64,000 nucleotides of DNA from Rhizobium sp. SG_E_25_P2 (GCF_029892285.1 NZ_JARXVM010000001.1:434001-498000); one strand, 5' to 3'; positions 46,844 through 56,168 are shown, counted from the first letter of the stretch. Made by a program: numbers and translations. Notes: a model not told the origin generated them from the sequence alone.

Positions 46844-46873
46844 CTCCCTCTCCCGGCGAACCGGGAGAGGGAG
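46844..46873. repeat. REP-like palindrome (CTCCCTCTCCCGG-CGAA-CCGGGAGAGGGAG)
   Basis: Two perfectly complementary 13-base arms around a CGAA loop lie 55 bp after the transporter operon. A second partial repeat, GAGGGAG at 46833-46839, precedes it. Palindromes rich in CCCTCTCCC are a common intergenic repeat type in GC-rich proteobacteria. It may also act as terminator or mRNA-end stabiliser for the operon. The surrounding 46790-47018 gap shows nothing else. Confidence 0.65.
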
Positions 46874-47018
46874 TTCGGGCTTCCGCCGAGTGGGCGTCTC
46901 GACCCTCCGAACCCCGCATCGGAAGGGAGACGCACCGACTGCCAAGCCATCGGCGAAAGCCTTGACCGAATGGGTCAAGTGGAACGGGACGCCGGAAACC
47001 AGCGTCCGGACAGTTCTA

Positions 47019-47657
47019 TCAGGTCGCCTTTTCCAGCGACGGCATCGGCTTCAGAATGCTCATCAGCGCGCCATAGGGCAAGAGCATGAACAGCGCGACC
47101 AGCATCTTCACGGTGAGATCACCAAGCGCCCACGAAATCCACCGCGGCGCTTCCGCCGACATGACGCCAAAGATGGGTGCCACGCCCAGCGCGAACTCAT
47201 CGTTCGGGCCGAGGACAGAGAAAAAGGCGGCAAAGGATAGGCTGAAGAACAGGGCGGTGTCGAGCACTGAGCCGAACAACGACGCCATCAGCGGCGCGCG
47301 CCACCAGGATGTGCGACGCAGCCGGTTAAACACACTGATATCCAGCATCTGACCGCAGAGGAAAGCGACGCCGGATGCGATGGCGATGCGCGGCGCAGAG
47401 AACCACCAGGACAAGGTCACACCGACCACAAAACCGGCGATCACCACAAGCCGAGCATATTTCGGCCCAAACTGGCGATTGGTCAGATCGGTGATGAGGA
47501 AGGCCACCGGATAGGTGAAAGCGCCCCAGGTCAAGAGATCGGCGAGATTGACGCCGAGCAATGTCCCGCTCAGCGGATACTGAACGAGGATGTTGGAGGC
47601 GACGACCACGAGGGTCATCAGAAGAACATAGACAGACGTATAGCGTTGAGCCTGCAT
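47019..47657 (-). CDS. yhhQ: Queuosine precursor transporter (YhhQ/VUT family)
   Basis: A 212-aa inner-membrane protein with about six hydrophobic helices. The family stretches NLADLLTWGAFTYPVAFLITDLTNRQFGPKYAR and LDISVFNRLRR are clear. YhhQ imports preQ0/preQ1-type queuosine precursors. The ATG at 47657 is chosen because AGGA lies just upstream, followed by a run of A. The leader can form a hairpin touching that site. It follows the terminator of rpmB on the same strand. Confidence 0.9.
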   Translation of the reverse strand: MQAQRYTSVYVLLMTLVVVASNILVQYPLSGTLLGVNLADLLTWGAFTYPVAFLITDLTNRQFGPKYARLVVIAGFVVGVTLSWWFSAPRIAIASGVAFLCGQMLDISVFNRLRRTSWWRAPLMASLFGSVLDTALFFSLSFAAFFSVLGPNDEFALGVAPIFGVMSAEAPRWISWALGDLTVKMLVALFMLLPYGALMSILKPMPSLEKAT

Positions 47658-47716
47658 TTTTTTATCCTGGGTGATGCCACCAGTTGGAGGACGGATTGGG
47701 TAGTTATGCACAAAGA
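47658..47716 (-). promoter_or_regulatory. Structured leader of yhhQ, possible preQ1-type control
   Basis: On the minus strand the leader reads CTGGTGGCATCACCCAG (47683-47667), a hairpin abutting the AGGA ribosome site, then AUAAAAAAAUG. The loop GCAU could pair with AUGC at the start codon, giving an H-type pseudoknot with an A-rich tail, the general plan of preQ1-I riboswitches. The order of ribosome site and A-rich tail differs from the known consensus, so this is only a suggestion. Confidence 0.25.
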
Positions 47717-47747
47717 GAAAAGGCCTGAACGACGCCGTTCAAGCCCT
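47717..47747 (-). terminator. Intrinsic terminator of rpmB
   Basis: Read on the minus strand, AGGGCTTGAAC-GGCGTC-GTTCAGGCCT folds into a stem with one bulge and is followed by TTTCTC. It begins 26 bp after the rpmB stop codon. Confidence 0.7.
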
Positions 47748-47772
47748 CATCTCATGCATGCGCAGCCTGTAA

Positions 47773-48057
47773 TCAGGCGGCAGCCTTCTTGGCGATCTGG
47801 CGCTTCAGAAGACGGGCGCGAACGGACAGTTCGCCTTCGTCAGCCTTAGCGAGGAACGCGTCGAGACCACCGCGATGTTCGACCGAGCGGAGAGCCGCAG
47901 CGGACACGCGAAGACGGAAACGCTGGCCGAGTGCGTCGGAGATCAGCGTGACGCTGCACAGGTTCGGCAGGAACCGGCGCTTGGTCTTGTTGTTCGCATG
48001 GCTAACATTGTTTCCCGACTGGACGGCCTTGCCGGTCAATTCGCAACAACGGGACAT
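47773..48057 (-). CDS. rpmB: 50S ribosomal protein L28
   Basis: A 94-aa ribosomal protein. The start [29 protein letters not shown] is diagnostic of L28, as is [20 protein letters not shown]. It is monocistronic, with a terminator downstream and a divergent DUF3108-type gene upstream, a pairing seen in other rhizobia. Confidence 0.97.
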   Translation of the reverse strand: MSRCCELTGKAVQSGNNVSHANNKTKRRFLPNLCSVTLISDALGQRFRLRVSAAALRSVEHRGGLDAFLAKADEGELSVRARLLKRQIAKKAAA

Positions 48058-48270
48058 GATATCACCTATTCTTTTTCGAGCCCTGCGACATGACTTTCCG
48101 ACCCGATAGTCGGGCCTGCTCGCCGCCGGCCTGTTTTGGAAGTTGCGGTTCCATAGAGAGATGGCGCGGCCCTGTCAAGCCAAAGCAAGCGAAAGAGGCA
48201 AAAATCTCGACTCGCAGCGCGCGATCGCCAGCGCAGAAAAACCACATTGACCGCATAATCGCTATCGCAA

Positions 48271-49062
48271 ATGATCGTGACCGCCATGCAGAATCGTCTC
48301 CTCGCGCTCCTCGCCTCCATCCTGATCGCCGCGGGATCGTCCTCCGCGCGCGCTGACGATCCCGTCAACACGGCGGAATTCAGCATCGCGCTATCCGGCC
48401 TGCCGATCGCACGGGCTGAATTCACCACGACGCTGCGCGACAAGCGCTACGAGATCTCCGCTGGTCTCAGGACCACCGGACTCGCGCGCTTCATCACCGA
48501 TACGAAAGCGCAGATCATTGTGGACGGTTTAGCCGGTCGCAAGAACTGGCGTCCCCAGAGTTTCTCCTTCCGATACGATTACGGCCGCCGAAGCCGGTCT
48601 TTCGAAACCCGGTTCTTGCATGATCAGGTGACATCATCGACGATCACGCCAAAGCCGGATTACAGCAAGCGAAAGAACTGGGTTCCTACACGGCCCCAGG
48701 ACCTCAAAAACGTCACCGACCCGGTGTCCGCCCTGATCGTGCCGGGAGGAACAGAACCCTGCCGCGCCATGGTTGGCGTGTTCGACGGCGAAGCCCGGAT
48801 GAACCTGCGGCTTTCCCACAAGCGGATGGACAGATTCACGACGGCGGGGTTCGATGGCGAGGTCACGGTCTGTTCGATCCGCTATGAGCCGGTGTCGGGC
48901 CACCGCCGCAAGAGCAAGGACATCGATTACGTCAAGCGGCTCGACAATATCGAGATCTGGTTTGCGAAGTCGGCCAAGCTCGATGTATATGCCCCTGTCT
49001 ATCTCGCCGTGCCGACGAAATATGGGGTGATCAGCATCACCGCCACGCGTTTCGATGGGTAG
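48271..49062 (+). CDS. DUF3108-type exported protein of unknown function
   Basis: A 263-aa protein with a signal peptide (hydrophobic core LLALLASILIAAG, likely cleavage after ARA-DD), so periplasmic. The rest is a beta-rich sequence (AEFSIALSGLPIARAEFTTTL, SFSFRYDYGRRSRSFETRF) typical of the DUF3108 family. A second ATG at 48286 may be the true start, giving a shorter signal peptide. It is divergent from rpmB, as often in rhizobia. Role unknown. Confidence 0.75.
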   Translation: MIVTAMQNRLLALLASILIAAGSSSARADDPVNTAEFSIALSGLPIARAEFTTTLRDKRYEISAGLRTTGLARFITDTKAQIIVDGLAGRKNWRPQSFSFRYDYGRRSRSFETRFLHDQVTSSTITPKPDYSKRKNWVPTRPQDLKNVTDPVSALIVPGGTEPCRAMVGVFDGEARMNLRLSHKRMDRFTTAGFDGEVTVCSIRYEPVSGHRRKSKDIDYVKRLDNIEIWFAKSAKLDVYAPVYLAVPTKYGVISITATRFDG

Positions 49063-49085
49063 CGGCCGCTTCCGGGGGCTTCTCA

Positions 49086-49973
49086 ATGACACGCGCGACG
49101 CTGATCGGTTTTTCCGCCATCCTGATGTGGGCGCTGCTGGCGCTGATGACGGCGGCTTCGGGCAAAATGCCGCCGTTTCAGATGAACGCTGTCTGCTTCG
49201 CCATCGGCGCCCTGCCCGGCCTTATGCTGTTCGCTGTCAAGCCGGAGCGGTTGAAGCTGCTCCGCCAGCCTGCGCGGGTCTGGATTCTCGGCATTGTCGG
49301 TCTGTTCGGCTATCACTTCCTGTATTTCACCGCGCTGCGCAATGCGCCGGCCGCCGACGCCAGCATGATCGCCTATCTCTGGCCGCTGTTCATCGTGCTC
49401 GGCTCGGCCATGCTGCCCGGCGAGAAACTGAAAGCGGCCCATATCCTCGGCGCGCTGGCAGGCCTTGCCGGCGCGATCCTGATCGTCTCGGCGCGCTCCA
49501 GCGATTCCTCCGCAAATTTCAGCGATGCGCAGTTGTTGATCGGCTACGGCGCGGCGCTCGCCTGCGCTTTCTTCTGGTCCGGCTATTCGCTGATCAGCCG
49601 CAAATTCGGCTCGGCCCCGACCGACGTCGTCACCGGCTTCTGCCTCGCGACATCGCTTTTGTCGCTTGTCTGCCATCTGGCGCTTGAAACCACAGTCTGG
49701 CCGGAATCCACGACCGAATGGCTGGCGATCGCCGGACTGGGATTGCTGCCGGTGGGCACCGCCTTCTACACTTGGGATTACGGGGTGAAGAAGGGCAATA
49801 TTCAGATCCTCGGCGTGGCGAGCTACTCGGCTCCGGTTCTGTCCACGCTCATCCTGATCGTCGCGGGTTTTGCCGAGCCGTCCTGGCGCATTCTGATTGC
49901 CTGCCTGCTGGTGACCGGCGGAGCGCTGATTGCGGTGTCGGGATCGCTGCTCGGCAAGAAGCAGCCGGCCTGA
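49086..49973 (+). CDS. DMT-superfamily transporter (EamA domain)
   Basis: A 295-aa inner-membrane protein with about ten hydrophobic helices in two EamA repeats (LIGFSAILMWALLALMTAASGKMPP at the start; GVASYSAPVLSTLILIVAGFAEPSW in the second half). Family members export amino acids or metabolites. The substrate is not known. It ends 3 bp before gluQ, suggesting co-transcription. Confidence 0.88.
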   Translation: MTRATLIGFSAILMWALLALMTAASGKMPPFQMNAVCFAIGALPGLMLFAVKPERLKLLRQPARVWILGIVGLFGYHFLYFTALRNAPAADASMIAYLWPLFIVLGSAMLPGEKLKAAHILGALAGLAGAILIVSARSSDSSANFSDAQLLIGYGAALACAFFWSGYSLISRKFGSAPTDVVTGFCLATSLLSLVCHLALETTVWPESTTEWLAIAGLGLLPVGTAFYTWDYGVKKGNIQILGVASYSAPVLSTLILIVAGFAEPSWRILIACLLVTGGALIAVSGSLLGKKQPA

Positions 49974-49976
49974 GCC

Positions 49977-50843
49977 ATGACGCCGGTCTTCCGCTTCGCG
50001 CCCAGTCCGAACGGAGACCTGCATCTCGGCCATGCGCTGTCGGCGATCCTCAATCACGACATGGCCCGAGAAAAGAACGGACGCTTCCTTCTGCGCATCG
50101 AGGATATCGATCCCCAACGCTGCCGGCCGGAATTTGAGGCGCGGATTTTTGAAGATCTGCGCTGGCTTGACTTGAGTTGGGAGGAGCCGGTTCGCCGGCA
50201 GTCAGAGCATGTCGAGACCTATCGCGACGCTTTGGACAAGCTGCGCGGAATGGGCCTCGTCTACCCCGCCTTCCTCTCCCGCGCCGAAGTGAAGCGCCGG
50301 GTCGCCGATTTGGAAGCGCAAGGAGGCGATTGGCCGCGCGATCCCGATGGCACGCCGCTCTATCCAACAGAGGAGCGTGAACTGGACCCGGCGCTCGCCG
50401 CGACGCGCCTCAAAGCCGGAGACCGGCATCTTTGGCGGCTCAATATGGATAAAGCGATCAGCCGTCTGGGGCAGGAACGGCTAACCTGGCTGGAAACAGG
50501 CGACGCTGCGCCCGAACGGATCCAGGCCAATCCCGCCCTCTGGGGAGACGTGGCGCTGTGGCGCTGGGACGCGCCGTCGAGCTATCATCTCTCGGTGGTG
50601 GTGGACGACGCGCTTCAGGGCGTGACGCATGTGGTGCGCGGCAGGGATCTCTATTGGTCGACGCCGGTTCACCGGCTATTGCAGCGCCTGCTCGATCTGC
50701 CGGAGCCTATCTATCTGCATCATCGTTTGCTTCTCGACGACAACGGTCAGAAACTGTCGAAAAGCCTGCAATCGACAGGGCTCAGGGCGCTGAGGGAAGC
50801 GGGCGCGACGCCCTCAGATATCCGCCGCCGGATCACTCTCTGA
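49977..50843 (+). CDS. gluQ: Glutamyl-Q tRNA(Asp) synthetase
   Basis: A truncated GluRS-like enzyme (288 aa, lacking the anticodon-binding domain) that attaches glutamate to queuosine in tRNA-Asp. The HIGH motif is SPNGDLHLGHALS and the KMSKS-type motif GQKLSKSLQS. The zinc-binding cysteines of the E. coli enzyme (YRCFC region) are replaced: YPAFLSRAEV has no cysteine. Its 3' end overlaps the convergent YihY gene by 30 bp. Confidence 0.9.
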   Translation: MTPVFRFAPSPNGDLHLGHALSAILNHDMAREKNGRFLLRIEDIDPQRCRPEFEARIFEDLRWLDLSWEEPVRRQSEHVETYRDALDKLRGMGLVYPAFLSRAEVKRRVADLEAQGGDWPRDPDGTPLYPTEERELDPALAATRLKAGDRHLWRLNMDKAISRLGQERLTWLETGDAAPERIQANPALWGDVALWRWDAPSSYHLSVVVDDALQGVTHVVRGRDLYWSTPVHRLLQRLLDLPEPIYLHHRLLLDDNGQKLSKSLQSTGLRALREAGATPSDIRRRITL

Positions 50844-51713
50844 CGCGGAGACGCCATTGATGCTGCGCTTGATCAGCCGGCGGACGCGATATTTCATCAG
50901 CGCCGCGTTGATTTCCGCCCCCAGCATCAGGATCACGCCGAGCATATAGAGAAACACCAGCGCGATCATGATTGAGGCGAGACCGGCATAGGTGGCGGCG
51001 TAGTTGGCGAAGGTCGACAGATAATAGCCGAACACCTTGGCGGCCGCATACCAGGCGACGATCGTCAGCACGATACCGGGCAGAACGTCGAGAAAACTGC
51101 GCTTGCCGGCGGGCAGGAAGAGATGGGCGACGAACAGCACGATCAGGATGGTGGCGAGCGCCCCCCAGACGCTCCAATTGTCGATCAAGGCCATCAGATC
51201 CGACGCGATCGGAATGAACCGGCCAGCGAAATGCACAGCGAGCGGCGCCGCCACGAGGAAAGCCGAGAGCAGCACCAGCGCCATCACCGCCGCCAGCACA
51301 TAACCGAGACTGATGAGACGCGTGACATACCACCGCCTGACATCATAGACGCGATAGGCGCGGTTCATGGAAATGCGCATGGCCTCGACGCCGTTGGAGG
51401 CGAAATAGAAGGCGGCGAGCACGGAGATCGTCAACAATCCGCCGCGCGGAATGGTCAGCACCTGCACGACCTCCTTGGAGATCGGCTCAGCGATCAGCGC
51501 CGGCAGATTGTCGAAGATCAGATGCACGGCGGTTTCGGAGAATTCATCGGCTCCGAGAAAGGAGGCGAGCGTCGTTCCGAAAATCAGAAACGGAAAAATG
51601 GCGAGCAGCGCCGACAAGGCCACGTGACTGGCCATGGCCCAGCCATCATCCTCGCTGAAATGCCAGAAGGCGTCGAAACACACTTTCCAGGCCAGTCTTA
51701 TGGCTGCCGGCAT
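50814..51713 (-). CDS. YihY/BrkB-family inner-membrane protein
   Basis: A 299-aa protein starting at ATG 51713 after TGGAGATGGA. It has about six hydrophobic helices and the family motif SNGVEAMRISMNRAYRVYDVRRW, with FLPAGKRSFLDVLPGIVLTIVAW and YAGLASIMIALVFLYMLGVILMLGAEINA. The family was once called ribonuclease BN/BrkB; its function is unresolved. Upstream open reading in frame belongs to the shadow of the divergent SDR gene. Confidence 0.9.
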   Translation of the reverse strand: MPAAIRLAWKVCFDAFWHFSEDDGWAMASHVALSALLAIFPFLIFGTTLASFLGADEFSETAVHLIFDNLPALIAEPISKEVVQVLTIPRGGLLTISVLAAFYFASNGVEAMRISMNRAYRVYDVRRWYVTRLISLGYVLAAVMALVLLSAFLVAAPLAVHFAGRFIPIASDLMALIDNWSVWGALATILIVLFVAHLFLPAGKRSFLDVLPGIVLTIVAWYAAAKVFGYYLSTFANYAATYAGLASIMIALVFLYMLGVILMLGAEINAALMKYRVRRLIKRSINGVSASESDPAADI

Positions 51714-51791
51714 TCCATCTCCACGTCTTTTCTCCCGTGCGCAAAGCGAATATGGGAAGGCGAGGCTCCTTTGTACAGGAAAAGCGTCGAA

Positions 51792-52625
51792 ATGATTGAA
51801 AAGCCAAGCATCATCGTCACAGGCGCATCCAGCGGCATCGGCGCCTATTGCGCCCGCGCCCTGAAATCCGAGGGATGGCGGGTCTTTGCAACCGTCCGAA
51901 AGGAAGAAGACCGCGCGGGTCTGGAAGCCGATGGCGTCGAGACTTTTCTGATGGACTATACGCAAAGCGAATCGATCGAGGCGCTGGTCCGCGATGTGCT
52001 CGCGCGAACCGGCGGGCGGCTCGACGCCCTGTTCAACAACGGCGCCTATGGCCAGCCCGGCGCGGTCGAGGATCTGACGACGGATGTGTTGAGGCGACAA
52101 TTCGACGCGAACTTCTTCGGCTGGCATGATCTGACCCGGCAGGTGATCCCGGTCATGCGCCGCCAGGGACATGGGCGAATCGTGCAATGTTCCTCGATCC
52201 TCGGCCTTATCCCCTACCCCTGGCGCGGCGCCTATAACGCCTCCAAACACGCGCTTGAGGCCTTGTCGCTGACCATGGCGATGGAGCTTAAGGGCTCGGG
52301 CATCCATGTGTCGCTGCTGGAGCCCGGTCCGATCGAATCGCGGTTTACCGCCAATGCGCTTGCCCAAGTCGAGGCCAATATTGATCTCGAAGGCTCCGTT
52401 CATCGTAAGGAATACCAAAGGCAGTTGGCCCGCCTGAAAGGGGAGCGAACCGGCATGAAGGGCAAACTCGGCCCGGACGCCGTCTATCGGGACCTGCGCC
52501 ACGCCTTGACGTCGCCGCGGCCGAAGCCGCATTATGTCATCACACGACCGGCCAGGCAGGGCGTTCTGCTGAAACGGCTTTTGCCGGCGGGGCTGTTTTA
52601 CAGACTGCTGGCCCGGCTGGGTTGA
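51792..52625 (+). CDS. Short-chain dehydrogenase/reductase (SDR)
   Basis: A 277-aa classical SDR with the NAD(P)-binding motif TGASSGIG, the NNGAYG motif, catalytic Ser in VQCSSILG and the YNASK motif (Tyr/Lys). A C-terminal extension resembles those of retinol-dehydrogenase-like or fatty-acyl SDRs. Substrate unknown. It is divergent from the YihY gene and followed by the HIG1 small protein. Confidence 0.88.
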   Translation: MIEKPSIIVTGASSGIGAYCARALKSEGWRVFATVRKEEDRAGLEADGVETFLMDYTQSESIEALVRDVLARTGGRLDALFNNGAYGQPGAVEDLTTDVLRRQFDANFFGWHDLTRQVIPVMRRQGHGRIVQCSSILGLIPYPWRGAYNASKHALEALSLTMAMELKGSGIHVSLLEPGPIESRFTANALAQVEANIDLEGSVHRKEYQRQLARLKGERTGMKGKLGPDAVYRDLRHALTSPRPKPHYVITRPARQGVLLKRLLPAGLFYRLLARLG

Positions 52626-52639
52626 GATTGGATTTTTCG

Positions 52640-52840
52640 ATGGGCACAGTCACCTATTTCGCCGCCATCGTCGTCATGTTCCTCGTGGTCGTCGTGCTCG
52701 GGCGCGGCCTCTACAATATGATGGTGGGCGGCAACGGCAATACATCTAACAAGCTGATGCAGCTGCGCATCGTGCTGCAGGCGATCGCGGTGGCGCTGAT
52801 CATGCTGACGCTGTGGCTGACCGGAGGCGGTCGCTCCTGA
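52640..52840 (+). CDS. Twin-transmembrane small protein, HIG1 domain
   Basis: A 66-aa membrane protein with two hydrophobic helices (TYFAAIVVMFLVVVVLGRGLYNM and LRIVLQAIAVALIMLTLWLTG) and the HIG1-type loop SNKLMQLRIV between them. HIG1 proteins associate with respiratory complexes in mitochondria; the bacterial role is not settled. The gene stands two bases before the cobalamin adenosyltransferase start, a conserved rhizobial arrangement. Confidence 0.85.
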   Translation: MGTVTYFAAIVVMFLVVVVLGRGLYNMMVGGNGNTSNKLMQLRIVLQAIAVALIMLTLWLTGGGRS

Positions 52841-52841
52841 C

Positions 52842-53420
52842 ATGGTGAAGCTCAACAAGATCTATACCCGCACCGGCGACGACGGAACGACGGGGCTGGC
52901 AGTCGGTCCGCGCCGGCTGAAATCCGACCTGCGCATCGAAGCCTTCGGCGCCATCGACGAGACCAATTCGGCGATCGGGCTGGCCGTTCTGCATTGCGGC
53001 GAACGGGCGGCGTTAGCCGGCGCGCTGCACCGCATCCAGAACGATCTGTTCGATCTCGGCGCGGATCTCGCCACGCCGGAGACCGGCGAACCGCTCGCCT
53101 GGGAGCCGCTGCGCATCCTGCCGGCCCAGGTGGCCTGGCTCGAAGGCGAGATCGATCGCCTCAACGAGGGGCTTGAGCCGCTGAATTCCTTCATCCTGCC
53201 TGGCGGATCGGCTTTAGCTGCGCATCTGCATCTCGCCCGCACCATTGCCCGGCGGGCGGAGCGGGTGATGGTGGCGTTGCGCGACGGCCAGCAGGAGATC
53301 GTCAATGCGGAAGCGCTGAAATATGTGAACCGCCTGTCCGACTATTTGTTTGTGGCCTCGCGGCACGCCAATGAGGACGGACGCGACGATATTCTCTGGG
53401 TTCCCGGCAAAAACAGGTAA
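52842..53420 (+). CDS. Cob(I)alamin adenosyltransferase, PduO type
   Basis: A 192-aa corrinoid adenosyltransferase that makes adenosylcobalamin. The motifs YTRTGDDGTTGL (ATP-binding N-terminus), SFILPGGSALAAHLHLARTIARRAER and YVNRLSDYLFVASRHAN are typical of the PduO fold. It lies between the HIG1 small protein and the rhomboid gene. Confidence 0.93.
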   Translation: MVKLNKIYTRTGDDGTTGLAVGPRRLKSDLRIEAFGAIDETNSAIGLAVLHCGERAALAGALHRIQNDLFDLGADLATPETGEPLAWEPLRILPAQVAWLEGEIDRLNEGLEPLNSFILPGGSALAAHLHLARTIARRAERVMVALRDGQQEIVNAEALKYVNRLSDYLFVASRHANEDGRDDILWVPGKNR

Positions 53421-53435
53421 GGGCTGATCAGGCGC

Positions 53436-54203
53436 ATGTTCGTTCCAATCTATGACGTCAACGCGCTCAAACATATCCGCCTGCAATATGTGACGCTGGG
53501 GCTGATCGCCATCAATACGATTGTCTGGCTCGCGACCGGCTTTTTCGGAAGCGAGGATTTTGCCGCAGAAGCCTCGGTCGGCCTCGGCTTCATACCGGCG
53601 CTCATCCACGACTATGCGGTGCTCGACGCAGAACTCAAGATCGCGCCCGAGGGCGCGACCTTCGTGACCTACGCCTTCCTGCATGGCTCCTTCATGCATC
53701 TGGCAAGCAATATGCTGTTTCTCTGGGTGTTCGGCGACAATGTCGAGGACGCCATGGGGCATCTGCGCTTCATCCTCTTCTATCTCCTCTGCGCCGCCGC
53801 CGGCGCCTGGCTGCACGGCATGGTGCTGCCGCAATCGGATGGTCCGCTGATCGGAGCCTCCGGCGCAATCTCGGGCGTCGTCGCCTCCTATTTCTTCCTG
53901 CATCCGCGCGTCAGGGTCTGGGTGCTGATTCTCTGGCGCTTTCCCCTGCCGCTGCCGGCCTTCATTCCGCTGATCTTCTGGATCGGGCAGCAATTCTACA
54001 TGCTTCTGGTCGATGCCGACGGATCGGTGTCCTGGGCGGCGCATGTCGGGGGAATTATCGCCGGCCTTGTTCTGACGCCGCTGCTCAAGCGCCGGGAGGC
54101 GCCGCTTCTCGACCGGCAGATCGTCAAGCCCGCGAGCGTCGAACTGGCCGACAAAACCGAAAGCGATCAGGACGAAAACAAACCGCGCTGGGGACGCGGA
54201 TAA
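53436..54203 (+). CDS. Rhomboid-family intramembrane serine protease
   Basis: A 255-aa polytopic membrane protein. The catalytic Ser is in GASGAISGVVASYF, the catalytic His in WAAHVGGIIAGL, and the HxxxN motif in FMHLASNMLFLWVFG. It starts 15 bp after the adenosyltransferase stop and precedes etfBA after 200 bp. Substrates unknown. Confidence 0.92.
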   Translation: MFVPIYDVNALKHIRLQYVTLGLIAINTIVWLATGFFGSEDFAAEASVGLGFIPALIHDYAVLDAELKIAPEGATFVTYAFLHGSFMHLASNMLFLWVFGDNVEDAMGHLRFILFYLLCAAAGAWLHGMVLPQSDGPLIGASGAISGVVASYFFLHPRVRVWVLILWRFPLPLPAFIPLIFWIGQQFYMLLVDADGSVSWAAHVGGIIAGLVLTPLLKRREAPLLDRQIVKPASVELADKTESDQDENKPRWGRG

Positions 54204-54230
54204 AATCGATCTGCCCCGGCCATCGCGCTG

Positions 54231-54257
54231 TTGACGCTCCGTTGAGGCGCCTATATT
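54231..54257 (+). promoter_or_regulatory. Candidate sigma-70-type promoter of etfBA
   Basis: TTGACG (54231-54236) and TATATT (54252-54257) resemble -35 and -10 boxes, with a 15-base spacer that is shorter than the ideal 17. They lie about 150 bp before the etfB start in the only sizeable gap between the rhomboid gene and etfB. Confidence 0.35.
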
Positions 54258-54403
54258 CCCATTGCGACATGTATTTGGGACGGCCTGGCGGCATATTCCG
54301 TCTTTCGAATGGCAGAATCGTGCTGGAAACTGACGCCGATAGACAAATGAACCGGGCGAAGATGGCGCATTTTCGCCAGCAGAGCTGAATAGGAAGGGAA
54401 CCC

Positions 54404-55153
54404 ATGAAAATCCTTGTGACCGTCAAGCGCGTGGTCGATTACAACGTCAAGATCCGGGTGAAAGCCGATGGTTCGGGCGTCGAACTCGCCAATGTGAAGA
54501 TGTCGATGAATCCCTTTGACGAAATTTCCGTCGAGGAAGCGCTGCGTCTCAAGGAAGCCGGCAAGGCGAGCGAAGTCGTCGTCGTGTCCGTGGGTCCGGC
54601 CAAGGCCGAGGAAACCCTGCGCACCGCGCTCGCCATGGGCGCTGATCGCGCAATCCTCGTCGAAACCGACGCAGAGATCGAGCCGCTGGCCGTCGCCAAA
54701 ATCGTCAAGGGCGTCGCTGAGGCCGAACAGCCGGGTCTGGTGATCGTCGGCAAGCAGGCGATCGACGACGATTCCAACCAGACCGGCCAGATGCTGTCGG
54801 CTCTGCTCGGCTGGCCGCAGGCGACATTCGCCTCCAAGGTCGAGATCAAGGACGGCTCCGCTGACATCACCCGCGAAGTCGACGGCGGCCTGCAGACCAT
54901 CAATGTCAAGCTGCCGGCGGTGGTGACCTCGGATCTCCGCCTCAACGAGCCGCGCTACGCCTCTCTGCCCAATATCATGAAGGCCAAGAAGAAGCCGCTC
55001 GACAAGAAGAGCCCGGCCGATTTCGACGTCGACATCACCCCGCGCCTCAAGGTCGTCAAGACCGAAGAGCCAGGCGGCCGCAAGGCAGGCGTCAAGGTCA
55101 AGACCGTCGCCGAGCTGGTCGAAAAGCTCAAGACCGAAGCCGGCGTTCTCTAA
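54404..55153 (+). CDS. etfB: Electron transfer flavoprotein beta subunit
   Basis: A 249-aa ETF beta subunit, AMP-binding half of the heterodimer that passes electrons from acyl-CoA and other dehydrogenases to ETF-ubiquinone oxidoreductase. The signatures [40 protein letters not shown] and [23 protein letters not shown] are clear. GGAAGGGAACCC precedes the ATG. etfA starts 21 bp after the stop. Confidence 0.97.
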   Translation: MKILVTVKRVVDYNVKIRVKADGSGVELANVKMSMNPFDEISVEEALRLKEAGKASEVVVVSVGPAKAEETLRTALAMGADRAILVETDAEIEPLAVAKIVKGVAEAEQPGLVIVGKQAIDDDSNQTGQMLSALLGWPQATFASKVEIKDGSADITREVDGGLQTINVKLPAVVTSDLRLNEPRYASLPNIMKAKKKPLDKKSPADFDVDITPRLKVVKTEEPGGRKAGVKVKTVAELVEKLKTEAGVL

Positions 55154-55174
55154 TTCAGGAAAGGGACAAGACAG

Positions 55175-56104
55175 ATGGCTATTCTTCTTCTCGCCGATCA
55201 CGACAATTCCACTCTTTCCGACCAGACCGCCAAGGCGCTGACGGCGGCCGCCCAGATCGGCGGCGACGTGCATGTGCTGGTCGCCGGCAAAGGCGTTTCC
55301 TCTGTGGCCGAACAGGCCGCCAAGCTCGCAGGCGTCGCCAAGGTGCTGACCGCTGATGGCGACGACTACGCCCATCAGCTGGCCGAGCCGCTCGCAGCCC
55401 TGATCGTCTCGCTGGCTCCGGCCTATGACGTGATCCTGTCGGCCGCCACTGCGACCGGCAAGAATGTCTCGCCGCGCGTGGCAGCCCTTCTCGACGTCGC
55501 CCAGGTGTCGGAAATCATCGAAGTGGTCTCCGCCGACACGTTCAAGCGTCCGATCTATGCCGGCAACGCCATCCAGACCGTGCAGTCGACTGACGCCAAG
55601 AAGGTGATCACCGTCCGCACCGCCGGTTTCGCGGCCGCCGCCGAAGGCGGGTCCGCTGCAATCGAAACCGTGGCCGGCGCCGGCAATCCGGGTCTGTCGA
55701 GCCATGTCGCCGACGCGCTGTCGTCGTCGGATCGTCCCGAACTGACCTCGGCCAAGATCATCGTCTCGGGCGGCCGCGCCGTCGGTTCGGCCGAGAAGTT
55801 CCGTGAAGTGATCCTGCCGGTGGCCGACAAGCTCGGCGCCGCCGTGGGCGCAAGCCGCGCCGCCGTCGACGCCGGCTACGCGCCGAACGACTGGCAGGTC
55901 GGCCAGACCGGCAAGGTGGTCGCGCCCCAGCTCTATATCGCCTGCGGCATTTCCGGCGCCATCCAGCATCTCGCCGGCATGAAGGACTCCAAGATCATCG
56001 TCGCCATCAACAAGGACGAGGAAGCGCCGATCTTCCAGGTGGCCGATTACGGCCTGGTGGGCGACATTTTCGAGATTCTGCCGGAACTCGAAAAGGCGCT
56101 CTAA
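55175..56104 (+). CDS. etfA: Electron transfer flavoprotein alpha subunit
   Basis: A 309-aa ETF alpha subunit, FAD-binding. The C-terminal FAD motif [45 protein letters not shown] is complete. It pairs with etfB in an operon. A long hairpin follows between it and hbd. Confidence 0.97.
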   Translation: MAILLLADHDNSTLSDQTAKALTAAAQIGGDVHVLVAGKGVSSVAEQAAKLAGVAKVLTADGDDYAHQLAEPLAALIVSLAPAYDVILSAATATGKNVSPRVAALLDVAQVSEIIEVVSADTFKRPIYAGNAIQTVQSTDAKKVITVRTAGFAAAAEGGSAAIETVAGAGNPGLSSHVADALSSSDRPELTSAKIIVSGGRAVGSAEKFREVILPVADKLGAAVGASRAAVDAGYAPNDWQVGQTGKVVAPQLYIACGISGAIQHLAGMKDSKIIVAINKDEEAPIFQVADYGLVGDIFEILPELEKAL

Positions 56105-56168
56105 TCCCAGAACCCTTTCTTCGCACCTGCAAAAAAAGCTGGCGCGAAGATCATAAGGGAAGTATCAA

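Noticed and set aside
50814-52532. Extending the YihY/BrkB protein to 572 residues
   Set aside because: The extra N-terminal part is antisense to the SDR gene and lacks family similarity; ATG 51713 has a good ribosome site.
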